This document shows positions 46,539 to 58,210 of a stretch of 64,000 nucleotides of DNA, piece after piece. Location: NCBI RefSeq assembly GCF_000005505.3, contig NC_016133.3, forward strand, positions 57,191,237-57,255,236, given 5' to 3'. A program made the translations under genes and the position numbers. How positions within the stretch are numbered: position 1 is the first letter of the stretch; the number at the start of each line of letters is the position of its first letter. The notes below the pieces were generated by a model. It was not told the origin of the DNA and searched no databases. It was given only the letters and a program-made list of their open reading frames with translations. The DNA is from Brachypodium distachyon (lineage: Eukaryota; Streptophyta; Magnoliopsida; Poales; Poaceae).

Positions 46539-46993
46539 TCAGGATGGCACGGATCGGGTCTGGACGGGTCGACCAAATCCATATCCATATCCATATCCAT
46601 CGCCGGACCAACTATCCATCCACGAAAATATCCGTGGATGCAAAACAATATCCATATCCATATCCACCGGGTATCCGGGTATCCATAGATTATCCATATC
46701 CATGCAATATTCTCCTTCCGTCCAATATTAAGTGACTCTAATTTGTGAGGCAAAAAATTATATGCATAACTATGCGAAAGCTCATTGGATCCACATCTCG
46801 GTAATTTATTTATTTTAATAAACACCAGGTATTCATGGATATCCATGGATCAAATATGATATCCGTACCCGCTCCACGAATTGGCGGGTATCCATGCGTG
46901 GATATCCATGGATCGAAAACTCGATCCATATCCACGACCCATGGACTGGATATCCATGGATATCCGCATTTTGACTATCCATTGCCATCTTGA
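46539..46993. mobile_element. hAT-type MITE built of ATCCATGGATAT-like words
   Basis: The element begins TCAGGATGGCA and ends TGCCATCTTGA (inverted repeat with one mismatch). It is flanked by a perfect 8-bp target duplication, TTCTGAAG, at 46531-46538 and 46994-47001, which is the hAT hallmark. Most of its 455 bp consists of permutations of ATCCATATCC and GGATATCCATGGAT, so both strands read nearly alike and extensive self-pairing is possible. Around 46712-46755 it carries one end of a Stowaway-like sequence (CTCCTTCCGTCCAATATTAA) with no matching second end. No protein is encoded. Confidence 0.88.
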
Positions 46994-47144
46994 TTCTGAA
47001 GCGCATTCTTGCAAATTACGGAGTACGTTTGAAAGCAATATGAAACTACTGTCAGTTTACCTCGTGTTTGTCTTGGAGGCTTGTAGTCATCTCCTTTCCT
47101 CGTGATGGAAATAGGACAAGCACCATGCGCTAAGATTTATTACA

Positions 47145-49394
47145 TTAAAAGTTTTGAAGGACTCTACTGAGTTGAGCTCCCAATGCCGTCAGTGTGATGG
47201 GTTTCTGGATCAGGCCGTTTATTCCTGACCGCCGACACATTTCCCTGATGCTGTCGACTATGCTAACTGGAAGAGCAGCAGCTATGAGAAACCAGCGTCT
47301 GTTCCTGAGCTCTCTAATTTGGAGGGCCACCTCAAATACATCCATGTCAAGATCGAGGAGGAGGAGTTGGAAGGAAGAGTCAGCACTCTCCAGTAAGGCC
47401 AGGCAATGGATGCTCGACGACGCTGACATGACCTGGTAACCGAGCTTCTCGAGGAGCTTCTGGGTCACCACCCGGCTCATGCTGTCACTGTCAATGAGCA
47501 GAATCCTCAGGCCATTAAAGCGAGGAATGGACGGCGGCGTTCGTCGGCACACGCCTAATTGCTGCAACTGGAACTGCAGAGTGAGGGTGATGCTTTGTCC
47601 ATCCGATGCCGACCTCACGGTCCCATTCATGATCTGAAGAAATGTGGAAACAAACCATTCTGATCATGTACAAATTGACAACAGATAACTTGAAATTTTT
47701 GGCATACCAACCTGCACAATCTTCTTGCACATGCTGATGTGAGAACTGACCGGTCTATGGGGCAACTGGCTGCAACCGGTTGATCTTTCCATCCCAACCT
47801 GGAATTTGACACATGTACTACAACCTGCTGACAGGTTTAGTTGCATCGGGATGCAATCCTCTTCATCCACATTGCACCCCTTGACAGAGAATAAGAGACG
47901 CCCGCCGTTTTTGCATTGCCGACTAAGCACATCGCCCACCATGTGCAGTAGGAGCTGGAATACTCTCGTCTCATCACCGACAACCCACTCTGGCAAGGAA
48001 TTCACCAACTTGTATGAGAAACTAACTGCCCTGCAACTGGCCAGGCACCCTGCGACGCTCATCGCCTCCCTGATGAGTGAGTGGAGGCGGAACGGCGCGC
48101 AATTCATCACCAACGTCTCCATGTCGACATCATTCATCAGTGCCAACGAGAGGGTGCTGGTCCTGGCAATGGCATCGACCACAGGCTTCTGCTCGCGGCG
48201 CATGTTCTCTGCCTGCCGCACCATGGAGAGCACCCCGATTATCGAGTGCATCGGCCTTCGCATGCCGTCACACATTGCGCTCTGGACGTACTTGATAGCG
48301 TTGTTCGCCACCACCGCTTCATGCTTGGCCCGCGACAGGGCCCTGCGCTGCTCGGCAAGCTTGTCGCGCATGACTTGCCACTCCTCGAGGACCGTCGCGT
48401 GGGAGAGCGCCACGGCGACCTGATCGGAGACAACCTGCACAATGTCCAGGTCTTGGGTGCCCCATTCTCTGGAACCATCTTGGCTGTGCAGAACCAGCAC
48501 CAAGATGGCGTATGAGCTCGCCTGATCCGGTGTCTTTCCCCCGTCGAAACTGGAGACCTTGAGCATGGGCATCCGTATGGCAGCCACTGCTCCAGGTGGC
48601 ATGAGGCCGCCGCTGCTCGCCGTCGCGAGCGCTGAGCCTGGCCTGAGCACCTTGGCAGCCTCGCTGGACTTTATGTCGAACACGTCGGGGTCATCTTCGG
48701 AGATAGGGGCCTGCGAGCCCAGCACGACCCCGACGGGGCCCTTGCCTCTCAAGCTCAGCTGATGCACCATGTGGAGGATGCCGCCGGCGTCGTGGCCGGG
48801 CATCCAGACGGCGCAGCTACGGAGCGCGAGGGTGTCGGCGAGGTGGAGCATGGCGGCGTGGAGGATGGCCTGCGGGTCGCGGCCGCGGACGTGGGCGAGC
48901 ATGCGGACGGCGCGGGAGGTTGCCTCGACGCGGCGGCGGACGAGGGCCAGGTCGCGGTCGAGCCGGCGCGCCTTGTCCCGGAGGAGCGCCTCGCGGAGCT
49001 TGGCGCGGATGAGGCGCGGGATGAAGGCGAGGAGGGAGACGGCGGTGGCGAAGGAGACGAGCGCGGCGAGGAGCTTGGCGGCGGTGGAGGCGAGGAGGAT
49101 GCGGGCGGATTGCGGGTGGTGGGAGGCGAAGACGGCCAGCAGGTGCGTGGCGCCGCCCAGCGCGGCGAAGGCGGCCAGCTGCAGCAGCAGCCAGCGGAGG
49201 TCGAGGGGCGCGGCGGTGGCGACGAGGTCGGCGCGGCGGGAGGAGGCGAAGTAGAGGAGCTCCAGCGGGATGGAGAGGTAGGAGGCCGCGATGAGGAAGT
49301 CGCTCACCCGCTGGCACTGCAGCATCGCCTCCACCGCGCCGTCGCCGGCGCACCCGCAGTACCGCTGCGCCGCCGTGAGCAGCTGCGGTGTCAT
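47145..49394 (-). CDS. Ethylene receptor, subfamily II type, with altered copper-site residue
   Basis: Two exons (49394-47712, 47633-47145, phase 0) encode 723 residues. Ethylene receptors sit in the ER membrane and repress signalling, with CTR1, until ethylene binds. Three hydrophobic helices lie within residues 32-125, followed by a GAF domain (about 155-330) and a degenerate kinase. A receiver domain covers about 603-720 and keeps acidic residues D609/D611, acceptor D655 and K705. The disulfide cysteines C13/C15 and SIPLELLYF are present. The copper-ligand Cys in the LCGATHL motif is Gly80 (LGGATHL), while His84 is kept. The H-box histidine is replaced (CDGMRRPMH), as usual in subfamily II, and the N-box Asn is Asp (HMVGDVL). 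The usual extra N-terminal hydrophobic leader is missing; an in-frame stop lies upstream of ATG 49394. Confidence 0.9.
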
Positions 49395-49740
49395 TCTTTC
49401 TTCTTCTTCCCCGTTTGCGTTTTTGATGCTAGCTGAACCAATCAGTCATTCAGTAGTCCAGCAGAGTCGGAGGTATATGCATGTGCTGTGCAATCATTTG
49501 GTCGCAAGAGATCCCTGAAAGCGAAGGTGGGAAGGAGGAAGGATATTCTAGCCGATGCGGTGGAGAGCCAAGAGCAAGACAGGTGTTGCCATGCAGCGGC
49601 CGGCCATGGCGCCCCGCCTCCGTGTTCCCCTGGTCCTGGGCTAAGGGCTCAGGCCTGTGGGTCAGCTTAAACAGACCATAGCGGGTTTTTTTTTAAGGAA
49701 ACTACGGCGGTCAAAAGCCAATCCGGACCACTTTTAATTA
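49395..49740. promoter_or_regulatory. Upstream region of the ethylene receptor
   Basis: This contains the 5' UTR of the minus-strand receptor (purine-rich GAAGAAGAAGAAAGA directly before the ATG) and its promoter flank. No TATA box stands out. A run of T at 49686-49695 starts the adjoining repeat region. Confidence 0.4.
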
Positions 49741-51240
49741 AATGAAAGAATGAAGGTACAACGATTACAACGGCAACATTTGTCATGAAACATAAGAAAA
49801 AACCTAAGATCTCTAAACATGCCACGTACAGAAGAAGTGCAAACAAGGCGCGCCGACGATGTAGTCGAAAGGCCTTGATCTGCCGAGTCCACCCATGACA
49901 CTATGTCGTCGCCGTATCCGAAGGGTAGCACCCAGCCGAGGCCTCGCCACGACACTTGCAATATGAAGCCGGCACAGTCGAAGGGCCATTTGCCGCCGAG
50001 ACCCACCGCGACGCCGATGTGACTCAGATGGAGTCGAAGGGCTACTCACTGCCGAGATCATACCTCCACAGTCTTGTAGATAGCATAGTCGAAGGGGCAT
50101 GCGCGGCCGAGACCCACCGCGACGAAGATGTGTTGCCGATGAAGTCGAAAGGCGACTCACAACCGAGATCATACCTCCACCCTGATGTGTCGTCGGCTAA
50201 GCCGAAACGCTACCCACCACCGAGAATACAACACGACACCTACGTGCCGACGGCAAGGACGAAAGGCATCACACGCCGAGACCACACCAAAAGAAAACAA
50301 ACGCACTCTCCCGTCAGATACAAACCAAGAACCTAGGCAACACAAGAAACCACCCAACCTCCGACAAACCCTAAGCAAACCACTCCATATGACAAGGCAC
50401 GAGGACCGGAAGGGACCTAGCGTCGGGGTCTCCAAGGCAACACCTCCAAGGAGGTAAACGACATTGGGATGCCGTCGTCGCCCGATCTAACAGATCTTAG
50501 GTTTTCACCCGGAGACCTCCAACTACAATACACAAAGATTCAGCTCCTCAATGAAGCCTCCAACGAGGGAACGACACCGGAAGGTGCCGTCATCATCAGC
50601 AGGGACCAAAGGTCCTGCAAGTTTTCACCCGGAGCAACATCTCGTGCACGCACAAGGTATGAAACACCAGCAAGCAGCAGCAGCAGTCACAAGAGAGATG
50701 AACGCGAAAGAAGTTGAAGAACCTGATAGTAGACCCGCGCTGCTGCTCGCCGAAGGCACCAAGAATCGCCAGATCTGGCGGAGCCTGCGCTGCGTAGCGC
50801 CAGCTCCGAGCGCCCGACACCCAATCTAGGATGCGCCAGCGCGTGCCGAAGCTGGCCGGGCCTGTGCCGCCGCCAGCCAAGCCGCGCCGCCAAGTCAAGG
50901 GGACGAACCTCAAAACCGTTGAAGAGCGGCGGATTTGGACTGCCGTCGCCAGAAGGCACCGGAACCGGCCGGGACATGCCATGGCCGGCCAACCGACGGC
51001 CAGGCCCTTGCCGAGGACGCGCCGCACAGGAGAGTCCGCCGACCACCGCCAACCACGAGGGAGAAGGAAGGGGAGGGGCCGCAACAACCGGCGGTGGAGT
51101 GAGGGGACGAATTTCTAGGGTTTGGGGGTGCCCCCGGTGTTGCCCGTGTCACTCTCTAGGGTTTGGGGGTGCCCCCCCTGTCGCCCTCAGCAGAGTGACA
51201 CGGGAGGCCGAGACCAATTTACTCTTTTGAAATTTTGACA
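49741..51240. repeat. GC-rich repetitive element of unknown class
   Basis: From 49860 to 50280 a GC-rich sequence contains three to four degenerate tandem units of roughly 110 bp, each with GTCGAAGGG or GTCGAAAGG, GCCGAGACC and CATACCTCCAC-type words. Later, TTTTCACCCGGAG occurs twice (about 50502 and 50621). The phrase TCTAGGGTTTGGGGGTGCCC is repeated near 51114 and 51157. Long overlapping frames on both strands carry no recognisable domain. The T-run at 49686 could be a poly(A) tail seen on the minus strand. It resembles repetitive pooid sequence, but no class or exact ends can be given. Confidence 0.5.
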
Positions 51241-51315
51241 TTGGAATTGTTAACGGCTAGTCACTGTAACTCCAAGCTAAGCCTGCTGAGTTTGGCATTG
51301 GTGTGGACTTTTTAT

Positions 51316-51430
51316 ACTCTCTCCGTCTCATATTAAGTGACTTTTTATTACATGTATCTATACATCTTTTAGACATAGATACATCCATATTTGGATAAAT
51401 TTGAGTCACTTAATATGGAATGCGAGGGAG
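51316..51430. mobile_element. Stowaway MITE
   Basis: The left end reads CTCTCTCCGTCTCATATTAA and the right end TTAATATGGAATGCGAGGGAG minus its first base. TA lies on the left (51314-51315) and a decayed TT on the right. The shared CATATTAAGTGACTT interior and TAGATACATCCATATTTGGA word put it in the same family as 21725-21837. It lies just beyond the pyrophosphatase 3' end. Confidence 0.85.
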
Positions 51431-51770
51431 TTTAAAAAAATATCTGCTCCGGTATTTTTTTCACAGCAGACACATAAACTTATTTTCTCGTCATGCAACT
51501 AGGTTTTCTCAGCCAAACCTTTCCAGCTCCCCAGACGAATAGTTCATGTCCAAGAACTCACACAAGATGGTTGCTTACGAACATTCATTTTTCCTTTCTG
51601 AAAAGCTTGCTCAGAAATCAAATCCTTATTGACTCGACGAGATTATTCCTGTTACACCCAGGTCCATGAAAAGGTTGTGCAGACGAAGAAGTATGCTGAT
51701 ATATATCACATAAAAACAGCATGCTTAAGTACATAGCCGAAAGAATTGTTGGCTTCTCATGGACCTATGG

Positions 51771-54719
51771 TTAGGCTAGCGAGAGCTCTCCGGCGGGGAT
51801 GTTCCTTTTTACCAATTTCTCCCATGATTCGTTGGTTTCTTGTATCACCTTCAGAGCATATTCCTGATTGAGACAAAGGATACCATCAGAATGCAGAAAA
51901 TATCTTCTGCGATTAGATGACTGGAGAAGCTAAGATCACCCATGGTTCCTTACCTTGCTTGTGGGCTTGTTGCCAAGGCCAAATCTGTTGGCAGGCTTTC
52001 CATCTGGTATCTTGTAGTCTCTGAACCAGTCTCGGATTGCAGTCAATGTTCCCTGAGTAGGTACCGTATGATATTGGTTAAAACATATTTTAATTTTTTT
52101 TGTTTTTAATTATAATTGTGGGACTGAACTGAACTTGCAAAAGCTACGATAACATCACATTTTCAAGACAAAACTTTGCATAAATGCATGTGAAAGATGA
52201 CTAGGGTTAAGTAAAGTATACACAAGTACCATACCCTCTTTTATTTTACTTAGCAAATAACATGAAGGTAGACTTTTTCTTTCCAATACTTAGCTGAGCC
52301 GCTGAGGTCAAAATTAGAAACAGAAAACAGTGCGCATATGAATTTCTCCATATCCTACTTTCTATCAAAGAGATAGGCAGCAGATACCAGATGGAGAACA
52401 AAGACAAACACTAAAACAAAAGGACAAGGACATCAGTCATACCGGAAAATGCTTCTCAACATCATCTACATCATTCACAAGGGATGCCTTGGGGTCATCC
52501 ATCGAAATGGCCACAATTTTCCAGTCAAGCTCTCCCTCGTCAATCATTGCTAAAGCTGCCAATGGTTTCACTCTAAGAACATCCCCAATATTAGCTCTTC
52601 TTTCACCAATCTCAACAACATCAACTGAGAAAGAAAGTCAAGAGAAGATTAGAGGTCTTGAGCTAATATAAAAATCATGCTTATCAAAGTAGTAGAATAG
52701 AAAAGTTAACTACCAGGATCATTGTCTCCAAGAGCTCCTTCAACATCAGCGTTCGCAGCAGTCGGGTCCTCCCATGTTTGGGGAAGTAACCCGTAGTTCC
52801 AGTTGATGTTGTACCTGACATAACAGATAATGTCAGGGCAGCGTAAACTCAATGTCTTGCTAACAAGCAGGAAATTTCACCATTGAAGAATACGCCAAAT
52901 CAGGAGTTCATAAGAAAAACAAACACTTCAATAAATATGCATGCCCCTTTTCAAAAGGATTCAAGACAGTCCAGCTTAAGATTTCTTTCAAGAAAAATGA
53001 CGAAAAGTACTCGATTACACACTTTATTTAAATCAGTTCAACCTAGCTACTGTCAGTTTTATGGTAAAACAAATACAGCGACGCAGTTAACACAACATTG
53101 AGTTGTAGAGATTCTATAAGAGCACTCCCGATTTGATTTCACATAAATTATCCTTATAAGATCCGCTACTTATTTTGAGATGGGCATATGACAACAGGGA
53201 ACCAAACTACACTTAAAATAAAGCATATGGCGATTGGCGAACACCAGTCTGGTATTGCAATGTCCAAGCACCATGCGTCCATGCCTCTATACATTGAATT
53301 AAAGTGGAAAGATTGCAAAATTTGGACCGAAAGACTACCAGTGTCAATGAAGTAAATAAACAAATTACCCACTTAAATCTCCCATTAAAGCAATTTAACA
53401 TAACAACTAAACTCAGGAATACACTGAATTCATGCATGAGAATGATGAAACTCCCACAAAATCCTATAGCGCAATAAAGTTCTTGAAACCACAAACATAA
53501 ACTTTTGAATAGTAAAAATCGTAAAGGTTTCAACCTTTTTTTATCAACCGCATTTATGGAGATAGCATCCTCCCTTTCTGTATAACACACTAGTTATTTT
53601 CCAACTTATGTTTGAGAACCAAAAACAAAATAAAACACTTAAAATAGTACAACACGAAGCAACAATGGCTGCTGATCCTACTCTAATAGTCTAATCCATT
53701 CTTAGTTCTTACGATATGAATGAAAGGCTTAAAAAGTGGTAAAACTTGGCATTCTCTTCTTATCAACGAAGCCTCTGGTGGTCAATCCCAAACAATTGGC
53801 CTCCTAGCTTTACTCATAAAGATTTGAGTAGATGGCCATATGTTCACTCCACCCAAGATTGCTAACAAATCACCGTAATCACCACTCGTTCAATGCAGCG
53901 GATACTCGTATCGCAATCTTTTGATTATTGTTGATTTGACATATATTTCTTTACTCGTAAAGATCTGATTTGATAGTCATCCGTGTCACTCCACCAAGAC
54001 TACTCCCTAGACTGCTAGGAAATCACCATAATTGCCACCCGTTAAATGTGGTACATATATATCACTATCTTTTGCTTATAGTTGATTTGAAGTATATAAC
54101 TATATATTTTGACATAATTTTGCCAGCACAAATTTGGGGAATATGGTCCTGCAACACATATTTTTATATTTTTAATTCCGTAGCAGCACACGTGAAATTA
54201 GCTAGTCTACCCACAATTTGAAGGAAATAGCCGTGGTTCCAATAACATGAAGGGTGCAATGTTTTCGGGAAGAACATAAACTACTGCATTTGCAATCCAA
54301 TTTTCTTCGGTTCGGAGTCCTTACGGGTAGTAACGGAGGTTGCCCTTCTTGGTGTCCTGCTTGATGGGGGTGAAGGCCTCGTCGGTGGCGACCTCCATCT
54401 TGGCGCTGCTCTCCTTGGGGATCTCCACGATGAAGTGGAACACCCCGTCCCCGGCGCGGAGCGGCACGTCGTGCCAGGGGGACACCTTGCGGCCGGCGCC
54501 GTCGACGAGGAACACGCGGTAGTCGAGCGTCTCGGGCTGGCCCAGGTCCTTGGGCTTGAGCTCGGTGGGTCTGAGGAGCGCGGTGGTGGTGAGTCCCGGG
54601 CGCTGGAAGCGGACGGCGGTGGGGAGGCGGCAGCGGCCGCCGCGCCGGAGGAGGCCGACGCCCGACAGGCGCGTGAAGCGGGTCGCCGCCGTCGCGGAAG
54701 CCGTGACCGCCGTCGCCAT
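51771..54719 (-). CDS. Plastid soluble inorganic pyrophosphatase
   Basis: Five exons (54719-54325, 52814-52714, 52624-52443, 52052-51954, 51863-51771) with in-phase GT-AG junctions encode 289 residues. The enzyme hydrolyses pyrophosphate to phosphate and, in the chloroplast stroma, pulls ADP-glucose and other biosynthetic reactions forward. The first 60-65 residues are rich in Ala, Thr, Arg and Ser and lack acidic residues, as in a transit peptide. The family I PPase core follows, with FHFIVEIPKESSAKMEVATD and IKQDTKKGNLRYYPYNINW. The metal-binding signature D162-N-D-P-V-D167-V spans exons 2 and 3. Later come KPLAALAMIDEGELDWKIVA and VEKHFPGTLTAIRDWFRDYK. Start ATG 54719 gives the full transit peptide; overlapping frames starting at 54804 and 54847 are out of frame. 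Intron 1 is about 1.5 kb and AT-rich. Confidence 0.93.
53812..54100. repeat. Two-copy degenerate tandem repeat in pyrophosphatase intron 1
   Basis: Two units of about 140 bp start at CTCATAAAGATTTGAGTAGA (53813) and CTCGTAAAGATCTGATTTGA (53954). Both continue with CACTCCACC(C)AAGA, a GCTA(A/G)(C/G)AAATCACC(G/A)TAAT stretch, and TTTGATTATTGTTGATTTGA or a close variant. It is non-coding. Confidence 0.6.
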
Positions 54720-56007
54720 CCGCGGTGGCCCTGGGGACTAGGAAGGAGGGTCGTCGGGGTTGGTGCGGGAGCGGGTGGAGGAAGACGAAGGCGGCGGCTG
54801 TCACTTGCAGACTGGAAAGTGGAGCTTGAGGATGACGAGGCGAGCAATTCTTGCGGCTAGGCTTAGCTGGGCCCTGTAGGCGCGACCCGAGCCCCGAGGA
54901 CAGATCTCGAGAGTGCTTTGTGGGCCGCAGCCCGGCCTATTCATATAATAGGCTTAAAGCCCATTTGGACCGAGAAATTCCGGCCAGAACAGTATGCAGC
55001 CCTCTCTCTAAAAGAAGTGTAGCATGATGGCTGGTGGGCCTTCAGAAATCAGAACAGAACAGGTGCTTAAACCTGAAGATGACATCTGAAGTTCACTAGG
55101 CCTCCCTACTAGCAGGCAGCAGCACACCCCTGTGACCCTGGAACAGACCAAGAGCGGTTGCACAATGACGTCTCTAGGGGGGAGAAAAGACTAATATAAG
55201 CAGTGATCAGTATTCAATTGAGTTAGGCTTCAATTATATATGGATCAACTAGAGAGAGAGATGCTGCACCGCATATGCATGGATGCATGCCAGGTTCAGT
55301 TTCCATTTGCAGGAACGTGCTCGATGACTCCGTTCCGAAAGGTGAAAAAGGAATTTTACATGGCTGCAATTGCTTCTTGGAGAATGTTCGGCGGGGTGCA
55401 TTAACCTCTGTGTTGGTTGGCTATTTTACCCACGAAGAACCGAGCCACACGTTTGGTTCAGCCAAGAGTTTGCAGCTAAGCACACTTCAATTGGCGCCTT
55501 ACTGCTAAACGAGTTAAATGTTTGCCACCAACTGGATTTTATTACTGAATTACAGCATATCTTGACATCTTGTTATCTCTTTTGTTAATCCATCTATCAT
55601 TTGAAACACACCAAACTTGTGTGTACTTGTCATGAACTAATGGATAAGGAGAGGATAAGATGCAGCAAAAGATTTGGAATTTTCTTTCTTTCCCAACAAA
55701 AGACAGCATTACAAATTTCCTGCAAAGGAAAAGCAAACTTAACAAAGGCGCGCAGATATCGCAGCCGATTCGCATTCGCATGATAGTAGATGGGTCTGAA
55801 GAAGTGGCCAAGAACTCCAGCAATATACTAATACGCATTCCTGGGCAATTAGTTTACGCTGACAGCGCACCCCGAAAGCCTCAAATCATTGCTGCAAAGT
55901 GACATGGATCGGTGCGCCTGCTCTGCTCTGCTTGCGAGCACTGGTCCGAATTGAATATTCCCCATGATTGATCCCGTGTCATCTCCAAATGACAGGGTTA
56001 GCATTAG

Positions 56008-56029
56008 CCCCCCCCCCCCCCCCCCCCCC
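56008..56029. repeat. Poly(C) tract, 22 bases
   Basis: An uninterrupted run of 22 C is flanked by AGCATTAG and GGTTTAATTAG. Such tracts are unstable and difficult to sequence, so the exact length may be uncertain. Confidence 0.85.
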
Positions 56030-57930
56030 GGTTTAATTAGTTTATCGGCCTAAAGCTGCAAACTTCAGCAAGAGTAAAGCAGGCTGCTGCGACCGAGAGA
56101 GAGGGAGACTGAAACAAAAAAAAAATCTGAAATCATTCTGATAACAAATCTGTTTCTGTTGCTGTCCCTGCTGTTGTTTCACAGATATCCACGTCCATGC
56201 GTACGTATGAGACGGATCGAATCGAGGAGATCTTAATTAAGCTGCACAGATTAGTGCTAATAATTGCTTGGGCTGAGAGCCGCCGGCCGGTTGGTCAGGC
56301 GGTGTCGTTCTACAGGACATGGCCGGAGCACCGCAGATATTGGAGGCCACTTGGTCACTGGAAAGGCTAAGCTAGTTTTGAGTTCTCTCTCGCCTTTGCG
56401 TTCTCGCCCGGCTGACATTGACCTGAGACGACTGAGAGAAAGAAGCATGCAGTGAGCGTGAGTGCGTGTGATTCATCGCCCGGATGACATTCATTCACCC
56501 AAGGCTGCTAGATTGCGTGCCAGCCAATGCCGTTGTAAGCATGTTTGTGCCTGTATACCACTCTGCCTGTCTGTGCCTGATGCGAAGATAGAGTATATAC
56601 GTCCGTCTCTTCTTTTCCCTTTTTCAGGCGATACCGGCAGGGGATATCATAGAAGGAAAGGGGGAAACGATGGTAGTGGGTGCTGCTGGCCTGCTAAGAC
56701 AAAAATCGCCATCGGATCGTCGAACACTGGCTTTCGAATTCCGACGTGGCAGAGCGTCAGATCGACCTGCTCGATCCTTCGGCACGCATCGGGTTCAGTT
56801 TGTTTTCCCCTTTCTGTGGCCCTGGCTAGCTCTCCAATGTGTTGTACACCACTGGAGAAACGGATATATATGGTGCCTTATGCAGTTCACGGCATTGCAT
56901 ATATAATCGGGTGTACAAGTCCTTCTTGACATGTGCCATCGTATTCGTATGATCGAACGGGATGCTGCATATATGCATGACAGGGAAAAAGCAAATAACC
57001 GAAGCCGCGAGGCGGTACGCACGTACAACGTTGCCTAGTGGAGAGGCCACTGTTAAGTTCGATCGTGTCAAACTAGTTGACACGCTCTATCCATTCGTTA
57101 ACCACGGGCGCCACTCACTGAGCATGCCTCATTGGTACACCGATCAATTTGGTAAACAGATATATGGACATTTCCGTACCACCAAACCGGGGGCCATTGA
57201 TCTTGCTCCGGTATATTAAGGCGTTGGAATTGGAAGAATCGATATGCAAGTGTTCTCTCCGTGGGTGATTTGATGGATGGATGGTCAGATGGACGGATCG
57301 ATGCAAAGCTAGAGGATTGTGAAATCCTAACAGGAGCGCACCCGGCCATGGCGGAGTGCATCAGCATTCAGCAAGCACTTGGTGGCATTATGCAGTTGGA
57401 CAGGACGGACGGAGTACGAGCTGATTGACTCCATTAGGTGGACGTACACACGCGCTAGCTCGTTCCTGCAAAAAGGAAAGAAAAGCTAGCAAATGTGCAT
57501 CTTGATTTGGTTAGAGCTGGGAGAAGAGGAGCAGGATGCGAGTTTTGAGGAGATATGATTGGCGGTTTTTAAGTTACGTGATGCCTCTCTCTGTTCACAG
57601 ATACACTACGTACGTGCTGACAGAAGATATGCAATACAACTTTTATTTATTTTTTAGGGGGCAATACAACTTTTAAACTTTGACCGCTGGCTATTCTACG
57701 GTGAGTAATGGTCAAGTTTAGCTAGAGTGTTGTATTTGTATGGTTCTCGTGACCCGTATATCATGGACGATAATTTAGCTGGTTGCACTTGCTAAAACAA
57801 GAGTGAACTCTGTCGTGAACCATGATTTGGGTGCACGGTTCGGTGCATGCGACTCTAAATATTGGGGCCTAGCTATATTGAACCCATCTGTACGAGCCAA
57901 GAGGGTTTTGCGTGAAGACCGAGAGGTTTT

Positions 57931-58210
57931 TTGAAGTATAAGTGAATCGTCTTTCTTTTCCGTCAAGTTTAACCTTTTGTGTGCACTGCTTCGGTCTATA
58001 TATGCAACTCCACATATTGCGGCCTGCATCAATCCCAGCTCTTGGAGCTTTGTGTGCACCGGTTAGATACATGCAACTTTGTGCAACTTTACATGGCATC
58101 GAGCCAACACATCTCACGTTAAGGAGTCTGAAGTATAAGCAAATGTCCTTTGTTTTCCATTAGTTTTACCTTTTTGAGTGCATTGGTTCGATTCATGCAA
58201 CTCTACACTT
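57931..58210. repeat. Degenerate two-copy repeat, about 198-bp spacing
   Basis: The units share TGAAGTATAAG, a CTTT(C/G)TTTTCC stretch, TTTTG(T)GTGCA(C/T)TG(C/G)TTCG and ATGCAACTC(C/T)ACA. Additional ATGCAAC and GTGCAAC words lie between the copies. Non-coding. Confidence 0.5.

Noticed and set aside
48762..49436. 224-codon open frame on the plus strand opposite the ethylene receptor
   Set aside because: It lies entirely antisense to the GC-rich first exon of the receptor, its translation is Gly/Glu/Ala-rich low complexity, and it has no domain; it is a composition shadow.
54202..54847. 188- and 200-codon minus-strand frames overlapping the pyrophosphatase first exon
   Set aside because: They are the other reading frames of a GC-rich exon; only the frame starting at 54719 yields pyrophosphatase motifs and in-phase splicing.
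56462..56929. 155-codon plus-strand frame
   Set aside because: No known motif and codon usage is unremarkable; no promoter or splice signals support it.
58184..58193. GGTTCGATTC resembling a tRNA B box
   Set aside because: No matching A box, acceptor stem or cloverleaf could be found around it; it lies in a degenerate repeat.
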